From Paraburkholderia caffeinitolerans (GTDB taxonomy: Bacteria; Pseudomonadota; Gammaproteobacteria; Burkholderiales; Burkholderiaceae): a stretch of DNA of 64,000 nucleotides. Positions within the stretch are counted from its first letter, which is position 1. Every line of letters starts with the position of its first letter. Below, piece by piece: positions 51,820 to 61,078 of the stretch. Both the position numbers and the translations under genes were made by a program. The notes under the pieces are model-generated. The model saw nothing but the letters and a program-made list of their open reading frames with translations, made no database searches and had not been told where the DNA came from. Where the stretch lies: NCBI RefSeq assembly GCF_902859945.1, contig NZ_CADIKL010000007.1, positions 1-64,000 of the forward strand. The letters are read 5' to 3'.

Positions 51820-54564
51820 GTGGCCGTATCCGCTTTCTCGCCTGCGCTCTCATCCGATTCTTCGCCTGCCTCCCCGAGCCGTTCTCTGTGGCCGCTCTGG
51901 CCGTTGCCGGGTTTCGAGGCCTTGCAGTCGTTCCAGCCTTTCCAGGCTTTCCAGCCCCTTGCCGACGCGTTCGCCGACTCCGCCCGCGCGGCGTCCATGC
52001 CTGGCATGCCCACTTCGCTCGCGCTGCCCGCCGCCGCGCCCGCCGCGCTCCAGCCGCTGTTCGACTACCTGTTCGACGCCTGGCAGCGCAGCGTGCTGTT
52101 CCTCGACGTGCTGAGAGAGCGCGGCAACCAGACCTACCTGCACGAGAAGGCCGGCATGCCGCCGGTGCTCGCGTTCGACTATGAAGTGATCGTCGATGGC
52201 CGCGAGTTCGAGGATCCGTGCAACTACGCGCTGTTGCGCATCAAGCCCGAAGCGGGCGTGCAGACCGACGCGCGCATGCGCCCGTTCGTCGTGATCGACC
52301 CGCGTGCGGGGCATGGCCCCGGCATCGCGGGCTTCAAGATGGACAGCGAAGTGGGCATCGCGCTGCGCAAGGGCCATCCGTGCTACTTCGTGACCTTTCG
52401 CCCCGTGCCGACCGACACGCAGACGATCCAGTCGGTGGGCGAGGCGGAAATCGTGTTCCTGCGCAAGGTGCGCGAACTGCACCCCGACGCGGACGGCGAG
52501 CCCTTCGTGATCGGCAACTGCCAGGGCGGCTGGGCCGCGGCGCTGGTCGCGGCGTCCGCGCCAACGCTCGTCGGGCCGCTCATGCTCGCGGGCTCGCCGC
52601 TTTCGTACTGGGCCGGCGTGCGCGGCAAGAACCCGATGCGCTACTCGGGCGGCATGCTGGGCGGCTCGTGGATGTCGTCGCTCGCCGCCGATCTTGGCGA
52701 CGGCCACTTCGACGGCGCGCACCTGGTGCAGAACTTCGAGAACCTCAATCCGGCCAACACGTTCTGGGGCAAGCTCTACAACCTCTACGCGAAGGTCGAT
52801 ACCGAGCGCGAGCGCTTCCTCGAATTCGAACGCTGGTGGGGCGGCCACTACCAGCTCAACCGCGCCGAGATCGACTGGATCGTGCAGAACCTGTTCGTCG
52901 GCAATCACCTCACGCGCAACGAGGTCTACGCGAAGCACGCACGTGCGCCGGTGGACCTGCGCAACATCCGCACGCCGATCATCGTGCTGGCCTCGTGGGG
53001 CGACAACATCACGCCGCCGCAGCAAGCGCTCAACTGGATTCCCGATCTCTACGCAAGCGTGGACGAGATCGTCGCGAACGAGCAGGTGATCGTCTATTGC
53101 CTGCACGACAAGGTGGGGCACCTGGGCATTTTCGTTTCGGCAAGCGTGGCGAATAAGGAGCACACCGAACTATTTTCGGCGCTCGATCTGATCGACGTGC
53201 TGCCGCCGGGCCTCTACGAAGCGAAGATCACCGACTCGACGCCGCAGGCCGGGCGGCTCGAAGCGCTCGACGGGCGCTACGAGATCCGCTTCGAGCGCCG
53301 CACCATCGACGACATTCTCGCGCTCGACGACGGTCGCGACGACGAGCAGCCGTTCGAAGTGGTGCGCCGCATCGCGGAGAACAATCAGCGGTTCTACGAC
53401 CTTTATGTGTCGCCGTTCGTGCGTGCGTCGAGCAACGCGCTTTCGGCGCACGTGCTGCGCGAGACGCATCCGTCGCGCGTGGAGCGCAGCGTGTTCAGCG
53501 ACGCGAACCCGGCGCTCGGCGGGCTGTCCGCGGTGGCGCAGGCGGTGCGCGCGAACCGCTTGCCGGCCGCGCCCGACAATCCGTTCACGCTGATCGAGAA
53601 GCAGATCTCGGCGAGCATCGAAGGCGCGTGGGACGCGTGGCGCGACGCGCGCGACACATGGATCGAAAACACCTTCTACCGCGTCTATACGGCGCCCTGG
53701 GTGCAGGCATGGGTGGGCGTTGCGCCCAACACGCCGCTCGACCCGGTCGCGCCGCCGCTCATGGCGTTGCGCAAGGAGCTCGCGCAGCAGCGCCTGCGCG
53801 CCGCGCGCGAGCAAGTGAACAAGGGTACGCCGGTCGACGCGTTCATGCGCATCATGGCCTATCTCGTCGACGAGATGCGCGTGGTCCAGTACCGCCCGTT
53901 CCAGCGCATGCGCGAACTCGCGTGCGAATACATGGGCGATCGCCAGCCTGGCATCGCCGAGTTGAAGGAGTCGGCGCGCCGCCAGGGCGCGATCGTGCAG
54001 CTCGACGCGAACGCCGCTATCGAGGCGCTTCCCGAACTGGTGCCGGACATGCGCACGCGCCGCCTGTTGCTTTCGGTGGTGTATCAGGTGGCGACGGCCT
54101 CGGGCCCGCTCGACGGCGAGCGGGCGGAACGTCTCGTCGAGGTTCAGCGCGTGCTGGGCGTGGAGCCGGGCAGCGAGAAAGAGCCGTTGCCGCCGCCGCC
54201 GGGCAGCGGCAATGACGCGAGTGGCTCGGGTCATGCAGGCAGTGCGGACAACGCGGGCGATGCGAAGCCGGCAAAGGCAACGAAGACCACGGCGACAACG
54301 AAGACAGCAGCGGTGAAGCCAGCCGCGCAGTTGACGAAGCCCGCCGCCGAACCCGCGCTTGCGCCCGCACCGGCAGTGAAGTCCGCTAGTGCGGCCCAAC
54401 CGTCCGCGAAGGCGAAGGCAAAGGCGGCTGCCGCTCCGGAACCGAAACCCGCAGCCAAAACGGCTGGCGCACGGCGCGCTGCCGCCGCGAGCACGCCTGC
54501 CTCGACGCGTGGCGCGCGCCCGACGACCGCCCGCCGCCGCGCAACGTCCGGCGCAGGCAAGTAA
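51820..54564 (+). CDS. DUF3141 protein, PhaC-like alpha/beta hydrolase
   Basis: The 914-residue protein has a PhaC-like core at about 80-440: nucleophile elbow GNCQGGW with Cys (near 231-237), the Asp in LASWGDNITPP (near 390) and the His in KVGHLG (near 432), i.e. a polyhydroxyalkanoate-synthase-type Cys-Asp-His triad. After it come an unassigned helical domain (450-780) and a low-complexity Ala/Lys/Pro tail (785-914) ending ARPTTARRRAT. The gene is immediately upstream of fabI and divergent from pta-ackA. GTG start with AGGAGAT. The function is unknown: the triad is clear, the polymerase role is not proven. Confidence 0.85.
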   Translation: MAVSAFSPALSSDSSPASPSRSLWPLWPLPGFEALQSFQPFQAFQPLADAFADSARAASMPGMPTSLALPAAAPAALQPLFDYLFDAWQRSVLFLDVLRERGNQTYLHEKAGMPPVLAFDYEVIVDGREFEDPCNYALLRIKPEAGVQTDARMRPFVVIDPRAGHGPGIAGFKMDSEVGIALRKGHPCYFVTFRPVPTDTQTIQSVGEAEIVFLRKVRELHPDADGEPFVIGNCQGGWAAALVAASAPTLVGPLMLAGSPLSYWAGVRGKNPMRYSGGMLGGSWMSSLAADLGDGHFDGAHLVQNFENLNPANTFWGKLYNLYAKVDTERERFLEFERWWGGHYQLNRAEIDWIVQNLFVGNHLTRNEVYAKHARAPVDLRNIRTPIIVLASWGDNITPPQQALNWIPDLYASVDEIVANEQVIVYCLHDKVGHLGIFVSASVANKEHTELFSALDLIDVLPPGLYEAKITDSTPQAGRLEALDGRYEIRFERRTIDDILALDDGRDDEQPFEVVRRIAENNQRFYDLYVSPFVRASSNALSAHVLRETHPSRVERSVFSDANPALGGLSAVAQAVRANRLPAAPDNPFTLIEKQISASIEGAWDAWRDARDTWIENTFYRVYTAPWVQAWVGVAPNTPLDPVAPPLMALRKELAQQRLRAAREQVNKGTPVDAFMRIMAYLVDEMRVVQYRPFQRMRELACEYMGDRQPGIAELKESARRQGAIVQLDANAAIEALPELVPDMRTRRLLLSVVYQVATASGPLDGERAERLVEVQRVLGVEPGSEKEPLPPPPGSGNDASGSGHAGSADNAGDAKPAKATKTTATTKTAAVKPAAQLTKPAAEPALAPAPAVKSASAAQPSAKAKAKAAAAPEPKPAAKTAGARRAAAASTPASTRGARPTTARRRATSGAGK

Positions 54565-54693
54565 GCTGTAGAAGAACCTGAGAGAACGCGCCGCGCGTGC
54601 GGAAGGTCACACGCGCGAGCGCACCGAACTGCGAACCTGAATCGTGCGGGCATCGAATCCGTGCCGATTCGCGACACATCGTCGAGGCCATCC

Positions 54694-55473
54694 ATGCAGA
54701 CTCTTCCTGACCGGCCGCTTGCAGGCATGCGCGCCCTCGTGACGGGCGTCGCGAATGCCGAATCGATTGCCTACGGCTGCGCGCGCGCATTTGCCGAGCT
54801 GGGCGCCGAGCTCGCGCTCACTTACCTCAACGACAAGGCCAAGCCTTACGTCGAGCCGCTGGCGAACCAGCTAGGCGCGGCAATGCTGCTGCCGCTCGAC
54901 GTCGAGGACGAGGCGCAGTTCGACGCCGTCTTCGACGCGCTGCGCGAGCAGTGGGGCACGCTCGATATCGTGCTGCATTCGATCGCCCACGCGCCGAAGG
55001 CCGACCTCCAGGGCGGCCTGCTCGAATCGTCGGCGCAGGGTTTTGCGTATGCGATGGACGTCTCGTGCCATTCGTTCATCCGCATGGCGAAGCGCGCCGC
55101 GCCGCTGATGCCGCGCGGCGGCACGCTGTTCGCGATGAGCTACGACGGCGCGAATCGCGTCGTGCCGAATTACAGCCTGATGGGGCCGGTGAAGGCGGCG
55201 CTTGAAGCGTCGTGCCGCTACCTCGCCTATGAACTCGGGCCGCTCGGCATTCGCGTGCATGCGATCTCGCCGGGACCGCTCAAGACGCGCGCCGCCTCGG
55301 GCCTGCCCGATTTCGACCGCATGCTCGCGGAAGCGGTCGAACGCGCGCCGCTAGGCGAACTCGTCGACATCATGGACGTCGGCTACGCAACGGCCTATCT
55401 CGCGACGCGCTACGCTCGCCGCCTGACCGGCAATACGGTCTACGTCGACGGCGGTTCGCACATCATGGCCTGA
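54694..55473 (+). CDS. fabI: Enoyl-[acyl-carrier-protein] reductase, FabI type
   Basis: The 259-residue SDR-like enzyme has VTGVANAESIAYGCARAFAE (near 16-35), HSIAHAPKADL (near 95-105) and the FabI active site SY-x9-Y-x6-K: Y150, Y160, K167 in MSYDGANRVVPNYSLMGPVK. It reduces enoyl-ACP in fatty-acid synthesis with NAD(P)H. It differs from a usual housekeeping FabI in its companion genes (DUF3141, pta, ackA), so it may be a second copy for special acyl groups. MQTLPD at 54694 is the chosen start. Confidence 0.88.
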   Translation: MQTLPDRPLAGMRALVTGVANAESIAYGCARAFAELGAELALTYLNDKAKPYVEPLANQLGAAMLLPLDVEDEAQFDAVFDALREQWGTLDIVLHSIAHAPKADLQGGLLESSAQGFAYAMDVSCHSFIRMAKRAAPLMPRGGTLFAMSYDGANRVVPNYSLMGPVKAALEASCRYLAYELGPLGIRVHAISPGPLKTRAASGLPDFDRMLAEAVERAPLGELVDIMDVGYATAYLATRYARRLTGNTVYVDGGSHIMA

Positions 55474-55522
55474 GCGCGCAGGCTTCACGCGCTCAGTGCG
55501 TGCGACTCGGCTCACGGCCCGC

Positions 55523-55816
55523 TTACCAGCGACGGTAGCCGTAGTCGCGGTCATGATCGTCCCAGCGGCGGTCGCGGCCCCAGTGATGGTCGTTCCAGCG
55601 ATGGTCTTCCCAACGGCGATCGCCCCAGCGACGGTCGTCCCAGCGGCGATCGTCGTCGCGCCAGCCCACATAGGCGGGCGCCGCATAGACTGGCGCGGGC
55701 GCCGCATAAACCGGCGCGCCAACGGCGAGTCCCACGGAGACGCCGGCCGTCGCGGTCTGCGAGATGGCGAGAATCGTTGCACCCGCACCCAATGCGGCAA
55801 TGAGTTTCGCGTTCAT
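55523..55816 (-). CDS. Secreted RW-repeat (DRRW) protein
   Basis: The 97-residue precursor has a signal peptide (MNAKLIAALGAGATILAISQ...TATA) then AAPAPVYAAPAYVGW and tandem DDRRW/GDRRW/EDHRW/NDHHW repeats from about residue 54 to 90. The charged, Trp-rich repeats could bind nucleic acid, metal or cell-wall polymers, but nothing is proven. AGGAGAC lies before the ATG. A repeat array of roughly 15-18 bases is visible in the DNA at 55560-55660. Confidence 0.7.
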   Translation of the reverse strand: MNAKLIAALGAGATILAISQTATAGVSVGLAVGAPVYAAPAPVYAAPAYVGWRDDDRRWDDRRWGDRRWEDHRWNDHHWGRDRRWDDHDRDYGYRRW

Positions 55817-56224
55817 TCGAGTCTCCTTTGGCTCGTTGAATGGACGCCTCCAATCTAGTTCGGGTCGCGGCGCGGCGGATTACAAAACTGCAACAATCGT
55901 CTCGGTGTTGCGGGATTGTGCCGGCTCAAGGTTCGCTTTCGAGCGGGCGCGTGCGAGGTAAAAGCCCTGTAAAACAGGGATTTTCGTGATGCCGTGCCGT
56001 TTCGTGAGAAAAATGTCGCGCCCCAATTGGACGCAAGATGTTGCGCATTTCCTGCGTGCGTAACGTGTGTTGCGCCGAGGGCCCGGAACGCAAGCAAGCG
56101 CCTGTTTGTAAGTGTAGGTAATTGTTTGGGTCGATATCTGTAACCAATGTAACGACTTCAAACCGTAGACTCGCGCTTTACCGTGTCGCGAGGCTTCGGC
56201 CTCGCTTCGTTGCAGGGTTAAGCG
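55817..56224. other. 408-base intergenic region, no gene seen
   Basis: The region has a GC-rich start, a moderately AT-rich centre around 55960-56140 and no convincing hairpin with T-run. Promoters for the RW-repeat gene (minus) and the glycan gene (plus) should be here. Confidence 0.4.
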
Positions 56225-57313
56225 ATGTTTCTCGAAGGCCACGCCATCCGCTCGTCACGTATTGACGTCGAGGCGAAACAAGATGCGCGCGCATCCAAAT
56301 CGCCGATCCGGCGTGCTGGCAGTACTTTTTTCAAGCTGCTTTACCGCTACACGCATTCGCGTGCGTGGCGGCACAACGAACGTTTCGCGCATGGCGTGGT
56401 GCTCGAACGCGACGAGGCGGGGCGGCTCGCCGGCATGCGCTTGCACGGGCATCGTCTCGCATGCGTCAACGCCCAGATGCCGCTGGTGCCCGATCTGCAC
56501 GATGCGGGACGGGAATGCCATCTCATCGCCACCGGCCCTTCGGTGAAAGGCATCGATTACCGCGCGCTGCACCTGCACCGCGTGCTGGGCGTGAACGGCG
56601 CCATCGCGCTGACCGAACGGCAAGGCGTGCGCTTCGACTACTACTGCATCGTCGACACGGGGTTCGTGCGCAGCCGGCCCGACCTTGTCGAGCGCGTGAT
56701 TCGCGAGCCGCTCACGCTGTTCGCCACGCCACTCGTGCTCTGGCATATTGCCGAGCAGATCGGACTGGAACGCATGCGTTGCCGCGTCTTTCTCGTCGAC
56801 GATATGCTGTTTCCCGCTGGCCGCCGCGCGCCGCGCGTGCGCGAACTGCGCGAGACCTACGATGCGCGCACGCTGGCGCTCTTCGATGCGCCCCGGCCGC
56901 TCGGCTTCAGCCTCGATTTGCGGCGCGGCGTTTTCGACGGCCGCACGGTCGCTTATGCGGGCCTGCAGGTGCTCGCCGCGCTCGGCTTCAAACGGCTCTA
57001 TCTGCATGGCGTCGATATGGTCGACGCGCGGCGCACGCCGCGCTTCTATGAGGAGGGCGCAGCGAGCATGCAGCCCAGCTATCTCGACGAGAACTTTCAG
57101 GACTTCATCGAGCCGTCGTTTCGCCACGCCTCCGCGCTGCTGGCGCGCCGTGGCGTGGACGTGCGCAATCTCTCGATGCATAGTGCGCTCGGCGCAGATA
57201 TCTTTCCCAAGATGCCGTGGCAGAAGCTCGCGCGTACCTTCGCGAGTGCGGGCTTCACGCCGTTGCGCCTGCGCCCTCGCGTCGGCTTGGGCGTCGTGCG
57301 GACGTTCGCGTAG
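56225..57313 (+). CDS. Predicted glycan/LPS-related protein (DUF115/MptE-like)
   Basis: The 362-residue protein has ECHLIATGPSVKGIDY (near 97-112), HRVLGVNGAIALTERQGVRF (near 118-137) and DYYCIVDTGFV, a pattern like DUF115/MptE proteins and some lipopolysaccharide core genes where GxGPS marks a nucleotide-binding loop. A glycosyltransferase starts 4 bases after its stop, so they likely act on one glycan. No membrane segment is seen. Function is inferred from context and a short motif. Confidence 0.5.
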   Translation: MFLEGHAIRSSRIDVEAKQDARASKSPIRRAGSTFFKLLYRYTHSRAWRHNERFAHGVVLERDEAGRLAGMRLHGHRLACVNAQMPLVPDLHDAGRECHLIATGPSVKGIDYRALHLHRVLGVNGAIALTERQGVRFDYYCIVDTGFVRSRPDLVERVIREPLTLFATPLVLWHIAEQIGLERMRCRVFLVDDMLFPAGRRAPRVRELRETYDARTLALFDAPRPLGFSLDLRRGVFDGRTVAYAGLQVLAALGFKRLYLHGVDMVDARRTPRFYEEGAASMQPSYLDENFQDFIEPSFRHASALLARRGVDVRNLSMHSALGADIFPKMPWQKLARTFASAGFTPLRLRPRVGLGVVRTFA

Positions 57314-57317
57314 CGCC

Positions 57318-58457
57318 ATGCGCGTCGTCCACATTTCGAACACGCCGGTCGCGGGCAGCCCCGGCAATATCGTCGCGGCGCTGAACCGGCACACCGACAT
57401 CGAGGCGCGCCACGTCGTGTTCGACGCATCGGCGTACGGCGCGCGCACGTTCGCGGTCGACATCGACTGGCGCACGCAGCGCGACGAAGCGCTAGCGGCC
57501 ATCGACGCCGCCGACATCATCCACCTGCATCAGCACTTCTCGTTCGACGCGACCTTCGGTGCCGACCTGCCGCGCCGCTTCGGCGCGCGCAAGCTGATCC
57601 GCCAATATCACTCGGCGCCCGCGTTGTGGGCGAAGCATGATCCCGATCTGCTCACGCGCATCATTGCCGATCCGGTGCCGCAACTCGTGATCGCGCAGGG
57701 GCCGGAGCGCTACTATCCGCTCGCGCGCGTGGTGCCGAACCTCGTGCCGATCCACGACGCGCGCTATCTGCCCGAACCCGAGGACGACGACGGCCCGCCC
57801 ATCGTCGTCTATGCGCCGAGCGGCAGCCGAAGCGCATGGAAAACGCGCTGGGAAACCAAGGGTGCGCCGCAGACGCTGGCCCTGCTGCGCCGACTCGAAC
57901 GCCGCGGCCTGTGCCGCGTGCGGACGATCGTGAACACGCCGCACGATGCGTGCTTGCGCCTGAAGCAGCGCGCGGCGCTGGCGGTCGACGAATGCGTGAC
58001 CGGCAACTATCACCTGAGCGGGCTCGAATCGCTCTCGCAGGGCAAGGCCACAATCGGGCATCTGGATGCACGCGTGCAGGCGCAACTGCGCGCTATGACG
58101 GGCGCGGTGGAACTGCCCTGGGTGGACGTGCGGCTGGAAGAGGCGGAGCCCGTGCTGCGCATGCTGCTTGCCGATAAACGCCTGCGCGATGAAATCGGCC
58201 TGGCTTCGCGCCGCTGGATGGAAACGCACTACGATGAGCGCACGCTTGTTGGGCATTACGAGCGCGCGTATCTCGATCTGTATGAGGCGCCCGGGACCTT
58301 CGGCGTGCCGCGCTTTCGCACGCATGCGGAGCAATGGCGCGCTGTGGCGCTACACGATCACGCATGGCGCGAGCGCCGGCGCGTGGGCATGCCGTGGTGG
58401 CACCAGGCCGCCGACGCGCTCAAGCGCTTCGTGAGAGGCACGCAGGGCTTGCCTTGA
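57318..58457 (+). CDS. Glycosyltransferase-like protein (GT4-type fold)
   Basis: The 379-residue protein has MRVVHISNTPVAGSPGNIVA at the N-terminus and FGADLPRRFGARKLIRQYHS (near 77-96), then VVYAPSGSRSAWKTRWETKG (near 162-181) and GNYHLSGLESLSQGKATIGH (near 229-248) where the E of the GT4-type E-x7-E region would be. It probably transfers a sugar from an NDP-donor to a cell-surface glycan. It follows the DUF115-like gene by 4 bases and ends in a bidirectional terminator. Confidence 0.75.
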   Translation: MRVVHISNTPVAGSPGNIVAALNRHTDIEARHVVFDASAYGARTFAVDIDWRTQRDEALAAIDAADIIHLHQHFSFDATFGADLPRRFGARKLIRQYHSAPALWAKHDPDLLTRIIADPVPQLVIAQGPERYYPLARVVPNLVPIHDARYLPEPEDDDGPPIVVYAPSGSRSAWKTRWETKGAPQTLALLRRLERRGLCRVRTIVNTPHDACLRLKQRAALAVDECVTGNYHLSGLESLSQGKATIGHLDARVQAQLRAMTGAVELPWVDVRLEEAEPVLRMLLADKRLRDEIGLASRRWMETHYDERTLVGHYERAYLDLYEAPGTFGVPRFRTHAEQWRAVALHDHAWRERRRVGMPWWHQAADALKRFVRGTQGLP

Positions 58458-58462
58458 GACGA

Positions 58463-58494
58463 AAAAAAACCGGAGACATGCTCCGGCTTTTTTT
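58463..58494. terminator. Bidirectional terminator
   Basis: CCGGAG and CTCCGG form a short stem with an A8 run before it and T7 after it, ending the glycosyltransferase transcript on plus and the ABC-binding-protein gene on minus. Confidence 0.85.
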
Positions 58495-58532
58495 GCCCGT
58501 ACGGTGCAACGCTACGGTGCAGCGCCCCCGTG

Positions 58533-60140
58533 CTACTGCACCGAAACGCTACCGAAGTTCTGCCGCCCGAACGGGCTCACCTGGTAGCCGCTCACGTTCG
58601 TGCGCGTGATGGCCGCGGCCGTGGGATATCCAAGCGGAATCCACAGCGCCTGATCGTGGATGATCTTCTGCGCGGCTTCATAGTCCTTCGCGCGCTGTGC
58701 CTGATCGGCGGTGGTCTTGCCGTCGGCGATCAGCTTGTCGAGCTGGGGATCGCAGAAGCGCGCGAAGTTGATGCCCGACTTCACCGCGTTGCAGCTAAAG
58801 AGCGGCGAGAGGTAGTTGTCGGGGTCGCCGTTGTCGCCGGCCCAGCCCATGAACAGCGTGTCGTGCTGGCCCTGCTTTGCTTCCTTGATGAGCTCGCCCC
58901 ACTCGATCACCTTGATCTCGGCCTTCACGCCGATCTTCGCGAAATCGGCCTGCAGCAGCTCGGCGCCCGCGCGCGGGTTCGGGTTCAGGACGCTGCCGTT
59001 CGGGCGCACCCAGATCGTGGTCGCGAAGCCGTTGGGCACGCCGGCCTCGGCGAGCAACTGCTTCGCCTTCGCGACGTCGTGCGGATACGGCGAGATCGAC
59101 TTGTCGTAGCCCCAGGTGATGGGCGGCCACGGGTTGGTCGCGGGCGTGGCGGTGTTGTCGAAGATCGCCTTGAGATACGTCGTGCGGTCGAACGCGAGGT
59201 TCAGCGCCTGGCGCACCTTCACGTTATCGAGTGGCTTCTTCTGCGTGTTGAGCGCGACGAAGGCGGTCATGAACGCGGGCGTCTGCACGACCTTGAGCGC
59301 CTTGTCGGTTTTGGCGTCGGCCACGTCCTGGGGCTTGGGCGAGAGCGCGATCTGGCATTCGCCGGCCTTCACCTTTTGTGCGCGCACGGCGGCGTCGGGC
59401 GTGATCGCGTAGATCAGGCGCTCCACCTTGGGCTTGGGCCCCCAGTACGTGGGGTTCGCATCGTAGCGGATCACGGCGTCCTTGGTGTAGCTCTTGAGCA
59501 CGAACGGGCCGGTGCCCACGGGCTTCGCGTTCAGGTCGACCTGCTTGCCGGCTTTGAGCAACTGGTCCGCGTATTCGGACGAGTAGATCGACGCGAAGCC
59601 CATCGTGAGGATCGGCAAGAAGGTGGCGTTCGGTTCGTTGAGCTCGAACTTCACCGTGTTCGCGTCGACCTTCGTGATCGACTTGATGAGCTTCGGCAGG
59701 CCCATCGACTGCGCGTGCGGGAAGCCGCTCGCGCCCGCTACCTTGTGCCACGGATTGTCGGCATCGAGCATGCGCCCGAAGGTGAAGACGACGTCGTCGG
59801 CGTTGAGCGCGCGCGTGGGCTTGAACCATTCGGTGGTCTGGAACTGCACGTCGGGACGCAGATGGAACGTGTAGGTCAGGCCGTCCGCGCTCACGTCCCA
59901 CGACTGCGCGAGCGCGGGCACGACCTTCTTCTGCGCTTCGTCGTAGGCGACGAGCGAGTTGAAGATCACGTCGGCGGATGCGTTGGTGGTCACGAGCGAG
60001 TTGAACTGCACGACGTCGAAGCCGTCCGGGCTCGATTCCGTGCACACCGTGAGCGGTTTCGCGAGCGCGGGCAGGGCCGCGCAGGCGAGCGCCGCGCCAA
60101 GCGCGGCGGCGAGCACGGGAGCGGGCGAGAGGAAGCGCAT
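58533..60140 (-). CDS. Periplasmic peptide-binding protein of an ABC transporter (DppA/OppA type)
   Basis: The 535-residue precursor has a signal peptide (MRFLSPAPVLAAALGAALAC...ALA, about 27 residues) and then KPLTVCTESSPDGFDVVQFN, the SBP_bac_5 pattern, with YTFHLRPDVQFQTTEWFKPT (near 90-109) and VRQALNLAFDRTTYLKAIFD (near 306-325). It binds dipeptides or similar for ABC uptake. The permease and ATPase genes are not beside it here; Burkholderiaceae often carry dppA-type genes at a distance. Confidence 0.9.
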   Translation of the reverse strand: MRFLSPAPVLAAALGAALACAALPALAKPLTVCTESSPDGFDVVQFNSLVTTNASADVIFNSLVAYDEAQKKVVPALAQSWDVSADGLTYTFHLRPDVQFQTTEWFKPTRALNADDVVFTFGRMLDADNPWHKVAGASGFPHAQSMGLPKLIKSITKVDANTVKFELNEPNATFLPILTMGFASIYSSEYADQLLKAGKQVDLNAKPVGTGPFVLKSYTKDAVIRYDANPTYWGPKPKVERLIYAITPDAAVRAQKVKAGECQIALSPKPQDVADAKTDKALKVVQTPAFMTAFVALNTQKKPLDNVKVRQALNLAFDRTTYLKAIFDNTATPATNPWPPITWGYDKSISPYPHDVAKAKQLLAEAGVPNGFATTIWVRPNGSVLNPNPRAGAELLQADFAKIGVKAEIKVIEWGELIKEAKQGQHDTLFMGWAGDNGDPDNYLSPLFSCNAVKSGINFARFCDPQLDKLIADGKTTADQAQRAKDYEAAQKIIHDQALWIPLGYPTAAAITRTNVSGYQVSPFGRQNFGSVSVQ

Positions 60141-60290
60141 GGGGTCTCCTAGGGTCTCCGATTGGCTTTATAGCCGGCCAAGCTTATCGAACGGATATTG
60201 CGCAGACAACAACATAATCGGCATACCCATATGGGGCGCGATCGGGCGAGGCGGTTGCGTGGGACTGCTGTGCGGATCAGCCGCTGGCGG

Positions 60291-61064
60291 TCAATGCTGG
60301 GTGGCGCGCGGCTTGCGCGGGGCGCGCTCGAACGCGCGGTCGTAGAGCCAGCGCGGCAGCACGCCGAGCAGCGCCGCGACCACGCGCATCGGCCAGGGGA
60401 ACACCGCAAAGGCGGTGCCGCGCGCGATGGCATCGGCGGCCTTGGCGGCGAAGCGGTCGGCGTCCATGAGGAACGGCATGCGGTACGGGTTCTTCGCCGT
60501 CATGGGCGTGCGGATGTAGCCCGGCGCGATCGTCACCACGCGCACCTTGAATGGCCGCATTTCCACGCGCAGCGACTCCAGATACGCGAACGCCGCGGCC
60601 TTCGAGGCGCTGTAGGCGCCCGAGCCCGGCAGCCCGCGCACGCCCGCCACGCTCGCGACGCCCATGAGCGTGCCGCGCCGCGCTTGCGCCATGGCCTCGG
60701 CGAACGGCTCGAAGGTGGCGACCATGCCGAAGTAGTTGGTGTCCATCACGTCGCGGAACGTGGCGAGATCGCCGTGACCGGTGAGTACGCCACGGCTCAC
60801 GCCCGCGTTGGCGATCACCACATCGGGCAGGCCGTGCTCGGCGATGAAATCGCGCGCGGCGGCCGCGAGCGCATCGGCGTCGCGTACATCGGCGCAGTAG
60901 AGGGAGATGGGGTGCTGCGGCCGGGCTTCGCGGAAGGATTCGAGCGCATCGGCGCGGCGCGCGACGAGGCCGAGGATGGCGCCGCGCCGCGCGTATTCGG
61001 CTGCGAGCGCAGCGCCGATGCCGCTCGACGCGCCGGTGATGAAGACCTTCAAGGGTGACGTCAT
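60291..61064 (-). CDS. Short-chain dehydrogenase/reductase
   Basis: The 257-residue enzyme has the cofactor motif FITGASSGIGAALAAEYARR (near 7-26), NAG at about 87-89, catalytic Ser in MGVASVAG and the YSASK motif (near 149-153), then VRVVTIAPGYIRTPMTAKNP. A C-terminal hydrophobic segment (FPWPMRVVAALLGVLPRWLY) suggests membrane attachment. It starts 15 bases after dsbA; the longer start at 61082 overlaps dsbA by 4 bases and is the alternative. Confidence 0.87.
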   Translation of the reverse strand: MTSPLKVFITGASSGIGAALAAEYARRGAILGLVARRADALESFREARPQHPISLYCADVRDADALAAAARDFIAEHGLPDVVIANAGVSRGVLTGHGDLATFRDVMDTNYFGMVATFEPFAEAMAQARRGTLMGVASVAGVRGLPGSGAYSASKAAAFAYLESLRVEMRPFKVRVVTIAPGYIRTPMTAKNPYRMPFLMDADRFAAKAADAIARGTAFAVFPWPMRVVAALLGVLPRWLYDRAFERAPRKPRATQH

Positions 61065-61078
61065 ACCGGCGCGCGGGC

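Noticed and set aside
51820-54564. DUF3141 as a true PHA synthase
   Set aside because: Only the triad matches; the overall length and C-terminal domains differ from PhaC.
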